From positions 5,349 to 69,348 of the forward strand of contig CAYTZR010000004.1 in assembly GCA_964442605.1 (NCBI GenBank): a stretch of 64,000 nt of DNA. The letters are read 5' to 3'. The number at the start of each line of letters is the position of its first letter. Position 1 is the stretch's first letter. The position numbers and the translations under genes were made by a program. Origin of the DNA: Monoglobus sp964442605. GTDB taxonomy: Bacteria; Bacillota; Clostridia; Monoglobales; Monoglobaceae. The notes under the pieces were generated by a model. That model ran no database searches and was not told the DNA's origin. It saw only the letters and a list, made by a program, of their open reading frames with translations. Below, one piece after another: positions 32,518 to 40,476 of the stretch.

Positions 32518-33789
32518 CTAATATACCATTCTTATATCGGCTCCCAGCTCCTCAAAATCCCTAACAATGCTTCTGTAGCCGCGCTCAATATGCGAAACGC
32601 CGTAAACCTTGGTGTTCCCCTCGGCTATCAGACCGCCTATAACCATTGCCGCGCCGCCGCGTAAATCATATGACTTTATTTCCGCGCCGCTGAGACTGTC
32701 TCTGCCGCGAACCGTTGCCTGACACATATTGACATCTATATCCGCGCCAAGCTTCACAAGCTCCGGAGCATGCCTAAATCTGTTTTCAAAAATAGATTCG
32801 ACAAAAACAGTCGTTCCCCTCGCGACAGCCATCGCCGCCATAAACGCGGGCTGCGCATCGGTTGGAAATCCGGGATAATACAGCGTCTTTATCGTATTTA
32901 CGGCATATGGTCTACATTCCATTGCTATAACCGCACCGCCGCGCTCACTCTTTATCACGGCTCCCATATCCCGCAAAATCGAATTGCAAATCGACAAATG
33001 CTCAAGATTAGCCCCACGGAGGCGTATCTTGCCGCCGCAGCCGGCTACTGCCGACATATATGTAGCCGCGACTATTCTGTCCGGCATAATCGTAAACTCG
33101 GTTCCGTGAAGGCTGCTTACGCCGTTTATGACAATCACATCACTGCCGGCTCCTCTGATTTTTGCGCCCATTGAGTTCAGCAAATTCTGTAAATCCACGA
33201 TTTCCGGCTCTCTGGCGGCGTTTCTGATAATTGTTTCACCGCTTGATTTTGTCATAAGCAGCATAATGTTCTCGGTCGCGCCCACGCTGGGACACAAAAG
33301 TGTAACTGTACCGGGCTTGAGCTCTGACGATACTCTGCAATGTATAACGCCTTGTCTGTCCTCAATCCTGACTCCCAGCCTCCTAAACGCGCTAAGGTGC
33401 AAATCTATAGGGCGCGAGCCAATCTCGCATCCTCCGGGATAGCCCACATTTGCCTCGCCCGTTCTCGAAAGCAGCGCTCCCAAAAACAAAATTGATGAGC
33501 GCATTCTGTTCATCATATCGTTATCTATTGTACTGCCGAATATGTTCTCCGCGCAGACAGTCACGGCTTCTTCCTTACTATCGTAACTGCAATAAGCGCC
33601 GAGTCGCTCCAAAATTTCCAGAGTGTTTTCAACATCGGTGAGAAACGGACATCCTCTTATGCAGGAGCATCCCTTATCGCACATCAGGCATGCCGTAAGG
33701 CACGGCAGAGCGGAATTTTTTGACCCCTGTACCTCTGTTTCGCCCAGCAGCTTTCGTCTTCCGTTGATGGATATATAGCTATCTGTCAC
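32518..33789 (-). CDS. murA: UDP-N-acetylglucosamine 1-carboxyvinyltransferase
   Basis: A 423-residue enzyme for the first committed step of peptidoglycan synthesis. VQGSKNSALPCLTACLM near residue 20 is the usual opening, and YPGGCEIGSRPIDLH near residue 115 holds the PEP-binding cysteine targeted by fosfomycin. I place the start at GTG 33789, because GGAGGGA lies eight bases before it; the ATG at 33804 would put that ribosome site inside the gene. It stands between murG and ftsQ in the division cluster. Confidence 0.92.
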   Translation of the reverse strand: MTDSYISINGRRKLLGETEVQGSKNSALPCLTACLMCDKGCSCIRGCPFLTDVENTLEILERLGAYCSYDSKEEAVTVCAENIFGSTIDNDMMNRMRSSILFLGALLSRTGEANVGYPGGCEIGSRPIDLHLSAFRRLGVRIEDRQGVIHCRVSSELKPGTVTLLCPSVGATENIMLLMTKSSGETIIRNAAREPEIVDLQNLLNSMGAKIRGAGSDVIVINGVSSLHGTEFTIMPDRIVAATYMSAVAGCGGKIRLRGANLEHLSICNSILRDMGAVIKSERGGAVIAMECRPYAVNTIKTLYYPGFPTDAQPAFMAAMAVARGTTVFVESIFENRFRHAPELVKLGADIDVNMCQATVRGRDSLSGAEIKSYDLRGGAAMVIGGLIAEGNTKVYGVSHIERGYRSIVRDFEELGADIRMVY

Positions 33790-33891
33790 CTGCGTTCCCT
33801 CCATTTTGCCGCATAATTAATATCTTCTCAATATAATATGCAGCCAACGCGGGTTTGTGCAAATGCTATATCCTCGGCTATATCTTCCGTT

Positions 33892-35001
33892 TTATCCTTG
33901 TATAAGCCGCTTTGCCTCTCTGTATATTTCCTCAGAGGCAGATGTTGTTCCCACACTCTTCGCGGCACGCCTCATGCTTCTCAGTCCTTCTTTGTCGTTT
34001 ACAAGCTCATCAATTGCCGCGGACAGAGCTTCCTTCGTGAAATCTTTTTCGAGTATCACCCTCGCGCCGCCCTCTTTTTCTATAGCTCTGGCGTTGTGCT
34101 CCTGATGATTTGCCGTAACATACGGGGACGGCACCAAAATCGACGGCTTGCCGAGGGCGGTAATTTCGCTGAGAGTGCTGGCTCCCGCACGGCACACAAC
34201 CAAATCCGCCGCTGACATCACAACGTCCATATCATATATGTACTCACTGACCTGTATATCCTCATACGCCTTTAGGTCAAGCTTATTTTCCGCAAATCTT
34301 TCAATCACGGTATCGTATTGAGAAAGCTTTCCGGTACCCATCATTACCTGATACTTTTTTGACGGAGCCACAGCACAAATCCAGTCAACGACAGTCCTGT
34401 TAAAATCCTTTGCTCCGAGGCTTCCGCCGAAAAATATTATAAATGGACGGTTATCAAGCTTTAATATACGTCTCGCCTCAAATTCACCCGTTGATAAAAT
34501 AGTCGGACGCACCGGATTTCCGGTATAGATAATATGATTTGCCTTATTAATATAATTCTCAGCCGGCTTGGCTCCGATCGCGATTGTGTCCACATACCTT
34601 GAAAGCAAACGTGTTGTTATCCCCGGAAACGCGTTGGATTCATGCACCAAAGTCGGTATACCCATACGCGCTGCCGCAAACAGCACCGGACCCGCGACAT
34701 ATCCGCCCGTACCGATGACTATATCGGGTTTAAACCTCTTTATTATCTTTTTGGAGTCGGCAACACTCTTCGGCAGCTCGATTATGTTCTTAAAATTCTG
34801 CGCGTTAAGGCTTCTTTCAAAGCCGTGAATTTTTATTATTGATAAATCATAGCCCAAACGCGGAATAAGCTCCGCCTCAAGCCCCTCTTTTGTGCCGACA
34901 AAAGCGATTTCGGAGCTTTCCTTTTCGGATATATAATTGGCGATGGCAAGAGCAGGATTTATGTGACCTGCCGTGCCGCCGCCCGCAAATAAAATTCTCA
35001 T
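33892..35001 (-). CDS. murG: UDP-GlcNAc:lipid I N-acetylglucosaminyltransferase
   Basis: A 369-residue GT28 enzyme that makes lipid II at the inner membrane face. The start MRILFAGGGTAGHINPALAI carries the first glycine loop, GTGGYVAGPVLFAA the second, and CRAGASTLSEITALGKPSILVP the UDP-GlcNAc site. ATG at 35001 lies one base after the ftsW stop (35003-35005) and is preceded by AGGGTG, so translation is probably coupled. Confidence 0.94.
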   Translation of the reverse strand: MRILFAGGGTAGHINPALAIANYISEKESSEIAFVGTKEGLEAELIPRLGYDLSIIKIHGFERSLNAQNFKNIIELPKSVADSKKIIKRFKPDIVIGTGGYVAGPVLFAAARMGIPTLVHESNAFPGITTRLLSRYVDTIAIGAKPAENYINKANHIIYTGNPVRPTILSTGEFEARRILKLDNRPFIIFFGGSLGAKDFNRTVVDWICAVAPSKKYQVMMGTGKLSQYDTVIERFAENKLDLKAYEDIQVSEYIYDMDVVMSAADLVVCRAGASTLSEITALGKPSILVPSPYVTANHQEHNARAIEKEGGARVILEKDFTKEALSAAIDELVNDKEGLRSMRRAAKSVGTTSASEEIYREAKRLIQG

Positions 35002-35002
35002 A

Positions 35003-36310
35003 TTATAACACCCTCTCCCGGCGCGAAACATTAAGAATAAGACCTATTTCCGCCATCGTTATTGCAAGAGCCGTACCGCCGTAGCTGAAAAACGGCAGAG
35101 GCATTCCCGTTACAGGAAGCGAAGCCGAAACAACGCCTATGTTAATAAGCGCCTGGAAGCCGATAAGTCCGATACATCCGACTACTATAAGCATACCCAA
35201 TGCATCGGGAGCCTTTTGAGCTATTCTTATGCCTCTTACAATTAAGCAAATAAACAGCACAATTACCACGATAACGCCTATCCAGCCCAGCTCTTCCGCA
35301 AGAACGGAAAAGATAAAGTCATTGTGCGGCTCCGGCAGTGACAAATACTTCTGTCTGCTCTGTCCAAATCCAACACCGAAAATGCCGCCTGAGCCTATAG
35401 CGTACAGCGACTGTACTATCTGCCAGCCCGAGCCCTGCTTATCCGCGAACGGATTTCCGAAAGACAGCACGCGCTGCATTCTGTAATCCGATGTAAATAT
35501 AAGTACAGCTCCGCCCAAAACCGCAGGTACACCCAAAATCAAGAAATGTTTAATCTTAGCCCCTGCAGCGAACATCATAAGCAATGTGGTCAACACTATC
35601 AAAATAGTGGCGCTGAAATGCGGTTCCATCATCAAAAGACATCCGACAGCGCCAACTATCAGAAGGCACGGTACAAAACCCTTAAAAAAGCTCGGCAAAT
35701 TGTTCCTATATCGGTCAAGATACAGAGCAACCACAAGAACTGCGGCAAGCTTTACAATCTCCGAGGGCTGAAAGCCGAACAGCCATCTTGTAGCGCCGTT
35801 TGAAGTCGTTCCGACTCCCGGTATTAACACCAGTATAAGCATTATGATGCCGGCTGCGTACAAGGCAGGCGACAGCTTGGCTATAACATGATAGTCCACA
35901 GCCATAAAAAATATCATCGCCACTATACCGACACACAGACCCTTAAACTGATTTCTTACGTAAAAGAGACTGTCTCCCTCCTTAGCCGCATACGCGCTGG
36001 AGCTGCTGGCGCTGTAGAGCATAACCATGCCAAAGGCAATCAATACTACAGTAATCAATAAAAACTGATAATCAAACGCTCCGAGTCTTATTTTTGTTTC
36101 GCCGACTCTGATTATATTTTTGGCGGTAACCCTCACGCCCACGCGCTGAGAACGCTTCCGTCCTCTTATATCCGTATTTTCGGAGGGATTTCCTGTGTGT
36201 GTGACACTTTTATAATAACGTCCGTTATCGCTGTTCGCGGAGTTTCTCGCCGCATTATAACGTGTGCTGTCCCCAACGGAACGGCGGCTTTTACTGTTTC
36301 GTTCTGCCAA
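35003..36310 (-). CDS. ftsW: SEDS peptidoglycan polymerase FtsW/SpoVE
   Basis: A 435-residue, ten-helix membrane protein that polymerises lipid II with its partner penicillin-binding protein. Signatures are MVMLYSASSSSAYA, GATRWLFGFQPSEIVKLA, and NDFIFSVLAEELGWIG, and the late GMPLPFFSYGGTALAITM. The first 75 residues are a polar S/R/N-rich tail before helix 1, longer than usual. The start is TTG at 36310 with GGAGGAG upstream. The division cluster context fits FtsW; SpoVE is the close alternative. Confidence 0.9.
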   Translation of the reverse strand: MAERNSKSRRSVGDSTRYNAARNSANSDNGRYYKSVTHTGNPSENTDIRGRKRSQRVGVRVTAKNIIRVGETKIRLGAFDYQFLLITVVLIAFGMVMLYSASSSSAYAAKEGDSLFYVRNQFKGLCVGIVAMIFFMAVDYHVIAKLSPALYAAGIIMLILVLIPGVGTTSNGATRWLFGFQPSEIVKLAAVLVVALYLDRYRNNLPSFFKGFVPCLLIVGAVGCLLMMEPHFSATILIVLTTLLMMFAAGAKIKHFLILGVPAVLGGAVLIFTSDYRMQRVLSFGNPFADKQGSGWQIVQSLYAIGSGGIFGVGFGQSRQKYLSLPEPHNDFIFSVLAEELGWIGVIVVIVLFICLIVRGIRIAQKAPDALGMLIVVGCIGLIGFQALINIGVVSASLPVTGMPLPFFSYGGTALAITMAEIGLILNVSRRERVL

Positions 36311-36345
36311 TCCGATACTCCTCCTTAATAAATATTTTTATTTTA

Positions 36346-37323
36346 TTAACCGCAGAAATACATCAATATGCAGAGCAAGAGTGTAACGAGTGAAAATACA
36401 CATACTATTTTAACCTCGCCCCAGCCGCACATCTCAAAATGATGATGTATCGGCGACATTTTAAATATACGCTTTCCCGTAAGCTTATATGATGTTACCT
36501 GCATAATTACCGAGAGGGTTTCTATAACATACACAAGCCCCACGATAAGCAAAGTAATCGGGCGGTGGAGCATAATCGCCAAGCCGCATACGGCTCCGCC
36601 CAAAAACAGCGAGCCAGTGTCGCCCATAAACACCTTCGCGGGCTTCCAATTATACACCAAAAATCCGGCAAGCCCTCCTGTCAACGCCGCCGCGAACAGA
36701 GCAGTAACGCTGTTTGACACCTGAATTGAAACAACCAGATAGAACAGCGCGACAACTATCGTTATCGTTGTCGCCAGACCGTCTAAGCCATCTGTAAGGT
36801 TTACACTGTTGACCGTCGCCAGCATAACAAAAATTGTAAAAGGGATATAAAACCAGCTCAAATCAAGCTCTTTATCGGTGAACGGCAGGTCAATCACCGT
36901 CCCGACATTTCCGAAAACTGCCACAAATGTCGCAAATACCAGCGCGACAACAAATTGCAGTCCAAACTTCTGCGCTGCCGTAAGTCCCAAATTACGCTTT
37001 TTTACGACCTTTATGTAATCGTCTATAAAGCCTATCGCGCCGAAAGCAAGAGCCAAAAGCGCAACAATCACAAGATCCGTCAAATCCCCTGTTTGAATTC
37101 CGGCAAGCTTCTGCCATAAGCCGGTTATGATAAGCGCGACAATTATGCTTACTATAAAAATTATGCCGCCCATTGTAGGCGTACCCGATTTGCTTGCGTG
37201 CCAGGCAGGTCCCTCCTCGCGGATTTCCTGTCCGAACTTCAGCCGTCTCAGCATGGGTATGACAAACATTCCCAAAGCCAAAGACAAAATCAAAGCGGTT
37301 ACGCCGCCGATTATGTAATACAT
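36346..37323 (-). CDS. mraY: Phospho-N-acetylmuramoyl-pentapeptide-transferase
   Basis: A 325-residue polytopic enzyme that makes lipid I. VNLTDGLDGLATT and FMGDTGSLFLGG hold the catalytic aspartates, and MSPIHHHFEMCGWGE near residue 295 is the family's histidine motif. It is followed directly by ftsW: the gap is 35 bases and murD, which usually stands here, is absent. GGAGAG precedes the ATG. Confidence 0.95.
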   Translation of the reverse strand: MYYIIGGVTALILSLALGMFVIPMLRRLKFGQEIREEGPAWHASKSGTPTMGGIIFIVSIIVALIITGLWQKLAGIQTGDLTDLVIVALLALAFGAIGFIDDYIKVVKKRNLGLTAAQKFGLQFVVALVFATFVAVFGNVGTVIDLPFTDKELDLSWFYIPFTIFVMLATVNSVNLTDGLDGLATTITIVVALFYLVVSIQVSNSVTALFAAALTGGLAGFLVYNWKPAKVFMGDTGSLFLGGAVCGLAIMLHRPITLLIVGLVYVIETLSVIMQVTSYKLTGKRIFKMSPIHHHFEMCGWGEVKIVCVFSLVTLLLCILMYFCG

Positions 37324-37342
37324 TTAACTCTCTCCAATCAAT

Positions 37343-38752
37343 TCAATTTTTCCGCTGCTCGTTTCCCATTTTATCAAGAGCGGCGGTGATTTTCTCGAGA
37401 TGCATTCCTCTGGAACCTTTTATCCAAATAACATCCCCGTTTTTTATAATGGATTTCAGCTTTAAAAGAGCCGCATCGTTGTTATCAAACTCATAAATAT
37501 CACTGGCGTTTAAGCCGTTTTCCTCGGCTCCCTTTGCAATAAGCTTTGCCATTTCTCCGATAGTAATAAGGCAGTCTATGCCCTTTTCGGCACACATTTT
37601 TCCAACCTTATAGTGTTCACGCTCCGAAGCCTCGCCAAGCTCCAACATATCGGCAAGACAAGCGACACGCCGTGCGCCGCCATCCTCCGAGGCTGTCAGA
37701 ACAAGTACATCCATTCCCGATTCCATAGAATCGGGGCACGCGTTATAGCAATCATTTATGACCGTGTATCTTTCATATTCGGTTTTTACCTGTCTTAAGC
37801 CCTCCGGTTCAAAATCATGAACGCCCTTTATCATGCTTTCGACTCTGAGGTTATAGCGATAACCGACAAGTATCGCCGCCAGAGCGTTGTATATATGATG
37901 AATACCCGGTGCGGTTGTCTCAAAACGATATGTTTCGCCATCAAGCCTTACATCAAACTCGCTTCCGCATGAATACAGCTTTATGTTGGAGGCAACTACA
38001 TCACACGCCTTGTTTTCAATTCCGAAATACAAGGTTTCGTAGTCAAGCTCGCCGTTTTTTGCCCACAGGAATTTATCGTCACCGTTCAGAATAACCGTAC
38101 CGTCCATCGAAAGACCGTCAAGGATTTCAAGCTTTGCCTTGCAAATCCCCTCCTGACTGCCCAGATGCTCCATATGCGAAACACCGATATTGGTGATTAC
38201 CGCTGTGTCCGGCTTTACTATTTTTGACAGTCTTGAAATCTCTCCGAAAGCGCTCATGCCCATTTCGATAACCGCCGCCTCAACATCATCGGACAGCCTG
38301 AACAGTGTCAGCGGTACGCCGACCTCGTTATTATAGTTGCCCTCGGTTTTAAGCGTATTATATTCCCGACTCAAAACCGACGCAATCATAGCCTTTGTGG
38401 AGGTCTTGCCGACGCTTCCGGTAATGCCTACAACGGGAATATTAAATCCGTCCCTGTAATATGAGGCGATGTCGCGCAAAGCCTTATATGTATCCTCAAC
38501 CGCGACAACAGGCAAATCTCCAAAATCGCCCTCGCTCTTGTCCACAACGCAGCACAACGCTCCGTTTTCCACAGCGCGAGGGACGAAGCTGTGACCGTTG
38601 TTGTTTTCGCCGTTGAGCGCCACAAAAACAGTACCTTCCTCTACCTCTCTGTCATCCCTTACAACATTTTTGACAATATCATCCTTGTTACAGTTGCGGG
38701 CTTCCCCTCCGGTTACCTCTGCAAGAGTTCCGATATTCATACACCATTTCAT
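37343..38752 (-). CDS. murF: UDP-N-acetylmuramoyl-tripeptide--D-alanyl-D-alanine ligase
   Basis: A 469-residue Mur ligase that adds D-Ala-D-Ala to the UDP-tripeptide. The P-loop GITGSVGKTSTKAM is near residue 105, ITNIGVSHMEHLGS near residue 175 and NDCYNACPDSMESG near residue 330. ATG at 38752 has GGAG six bases upstream; further ATGs upstream lie in or before the ribosome site. The 133-base gap to murE is unusually long for this cluster and holds repeated elements. Confidence 0.93.
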   Translation of the reverse strand: MKWCMNIGTLAEVTGGEARNCNKDDIVKNVVRDDREVEEGTVFVALNGENNNGHSFVPRAVENGALCCVVDKSEGDFGDLPVVAVEDTYKALRDIASYYRDGFNIPVVGITGSVGKTSTKAMIASVLSREYNTLKTEGNYNNEVGVPLTLFRLSDDVEAAVIEMGMSAFGEISRLSKIVKPDTAVITNIGVSHMEHLGSQEGICKAKLEILDGLSMDGTVILNGDDKFLWAKNGELDYETLYFGIENKACDVVASNIKLYSCGSEFDVRLDGETYRFETTAPGIHHIYNALAAILVGYRYNLRVESMIKGVHDFEPEGLRQVKTEYERYTVINDCYNACPDSMESGMDVLVLTASEDGGARRVACLADMLELGEASEREHYKVGKMCAEKGIDCLITIGEMAKLIAKGAEENGLNASDIYEFDNNDAALLKLKSIIKNGDVIWIKGSRGMHLEKITAALDKMGNEQRKN

Positions 38753-38885
38753 AAAAATCTCCATTCCGCCGCTCCGTGCCGGCACAAATAGGAATTAAAT
38801 TTCTCTTATCAACGGAGCAAGGAATGATAAGAGATTTTAACGTTAAAAGAAGCGCTTAGTCAAAATCGCGATACGACACGCGTAA
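38753..38885. other. Composite murE-murF gap with hairpin, palindrome and shared repeats
   Basis: It contains TCTCTTATCA (38802-38811) with its inverted copy at 38825-38834, the perfect palindrome TTTTAACGTTAAAA (38835-38848), the 13-mer GCGCTTAGTCAAA also present in the glutamate synthase leader, and a 19-base block next to murF that matches the PP2C gene leader at one mismatch. No T tract follows the hairpin, so a terminator is unlikely. Confidence 0.65.
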
Positions 38886-40340
38886 CTACCCTTCATAGCA
38901 GCCGAGAAGCTTTCCCACGATTTCACGTTCATCAAATTTAATTGTGTCCGTACCCAAAATCTGATATGTCTCGTGTCCCTTGCCGGCTAATAATATTATA
39001 TCATTTTTTTCGGCGTGGTCAAGTGCATATTCTATAGCTTCAAATCTATTTGTTATAACAACATACTCACAGTCCGTTTCCTTTACGCCCTCAACTACCT
39101 GTTCAATAATCTTTTCCGGATCCTCCGTTCTCGGATTATCGCTTGTTACTATACAAAAATCCGAAAGCTCTCCGGCGATTTTGCCCATCATAGGACGCTT
39201 GGCGGCATCCCTGTCGCCCCCGCAGCCGAACAACGTCACCACTCTGCCCTTGGCAAAACCCCTTATCGCGTTTATAACATTCAAAAGACCGTCGGGTGTA
39301 TGCGCGTAATCGATTATTACCGTATAATTCGTGCCGGGTGTTTTTACTATCTCAATTCTGCCCTTAACCCCTTTCGCGGTATGCAGCCCATCCACGGTAT
39401 CGCTTAGAGATATGCCGTCCGCAAGGCAACAGCCGATAGCGGTCATCGCGTTATATACGGAAAACCTGCCCGGTATGGGCAAATCGACACGCTTGACTTC
39501 ATCTTTAAAGCGTATATCAAAGCTTACGCCGTCGCCCCTCAGTTCTATGTTTTCAGCCTTTAAATCACAATCGCTGTCAATTCCGTAGGTGATTATTTTA
39601 TCGCATTTCGCAGTTTCCAGCAGCAGCTTACTTCCGCCGTCGTCTTTATTGATTACACCGTTTTTACTGATTTTAAACAGTATGCTTTTTGCGGCGAGAT
39701 ATTCCTCCATTGTTTTATGAAAATCCAAATGATCCTGTGTAATGTTTGTAAACGCCCCTACATCAAAGGTGCATGACGTTACTCTGTCAAGCGCGAGAGC
39801 GTGAGAGGAAACCTCCATGACAACGTAGTCTACATTATGCTCCGCTATTTGAACAAACAGCTGCATAAGTTCCAACGAATCGGGAGTTGTTCGCGAGGTG
39901 GGAATAACCATATCGCCTATCATATTTTGATTTGTGCCGATTAGTCCGACCTTTTTGCCCAAATGCTCCAGAATTGATTTTATCAAATAAGTGCTTGTTG
40001 TCTTTCCGTTTGTTCCGGTTATTCCGATAAGCTTAAACCTTTTGTAAGGATAGTCATAATACGTTGCCGCCATATGAGCCATTGCTTTTCTTGTATTATC
40101 AACCACAACGCACGGCACGCCCACAGTCGGCATATCATGCTCCGCGACAACGGCAACAGCTCCGTTTTCAACCGCAGATCTGGCATACTTATGACCATCG
40201 ACCGAAAATCCTGTTATGCACACAAACACATATCCCGGCTTAACCTTTCGGGAGTCATAGGCGATACCGCTGACCTTTATTCCTCCTCCGCCTCCTATTT
40301 TTTTTATACTTACATCCTTCAACAGCTCCGATAATGTCAT
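38886..40340 (-). CDS. murE: UDP-N-acetylmuramoyl-tripeptide synthetase, meso-diaminopimelate type
   Basis: A 484-residue Mur ligase. The P-loop GITGTNGKTTSTYLI is near residue 110, SRTTPDSLELMQLF and VMEVSSHALALDRV follow, and TSDNPRTEDPEKI near residue 405 carries the DNPR motif that marks meso-diaminopimelate as the added amino acid rather than lysine. This implies diaminopimelate peptidoglycan, usual for clostridia. GGGGAG precedes the ATG. Confidence 0.94.
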   Translation of the reverse strand: MTLSELLKDVSIKKIGGGGGIKVSGIAYDSRKVKPGYVFVCITGFSVDGHKYARSAVENGAVAVVAEHDMPTVGVPCVVVDNTRKAMAHMAATYYDYPYKRFKLIGITGTNGKTTSTYLIKSILEHLGKKVGLIGTNQNMIGDMVIPTSRTTPDSLELMQLFVQIAEHNVDYVVMEVSSHALALDRVTSCTFDVGAFTNITQDHLDFHKTMEEYLAAKSILFKISKNGVINKDDGGSKLLLETAKCDKIITYGIDSDCDLKAENIELRGDGVSFDIRFKDEVKRVDLPIPGRFSVYNAMTAIGCCLADGISLSDTVDGLHTAKGVKGRIEIVKTPGTNYTVIIDYAHTPDGLLNVINAIRGFAKGRVVTLFGCGGDRDAAKRPMMGKIAGELSDFCIVTSDNPRTEDPEKIIEQVVEGVKETDCEYVVITNRFEAIEYALDHAEKNDIILLAGKGHETYQILGTDTIKFDEREIVGKLLGCYEG

Positions 40341-40375
40341 AATATCTCCCCGACCTTTCCATATCCTATATCATT

Positions 40376-40453
40376 TTTCGTAATGTAATTTCGTAACGTA
40401 ATTTCATAACGTAATTTCGTAACATAATTTCGTAACATAATTTCGTAATGTAA
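40376..40453. repeat. 13-bp tandem repeat, six copies
   Basis: Six units of the form TTTCRTAAYRTAA fill the gap between the penicillin-binding protein and murE. Units differ only at two or three positions. There are no spacers, so this is not a CRISPR. Confidence 0.88.
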
Positions 40454-40476
40454 TCTTATATATGCTATTGCTTAGA

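Noticed and set aside
33790..33804. ATG at 33804 as the murA start
   Set aside because: The GGAGGGA that would serve GTG 33789 lies inside this extension, and the sequence before the ATG has no ribosome site.
40376..40453. Regular array that could be taken for a CRISPR
   Set aside because: The 13-base units are directly adjacent with no unique spacers and no cas genes are present; it is a simple tandem repeat.
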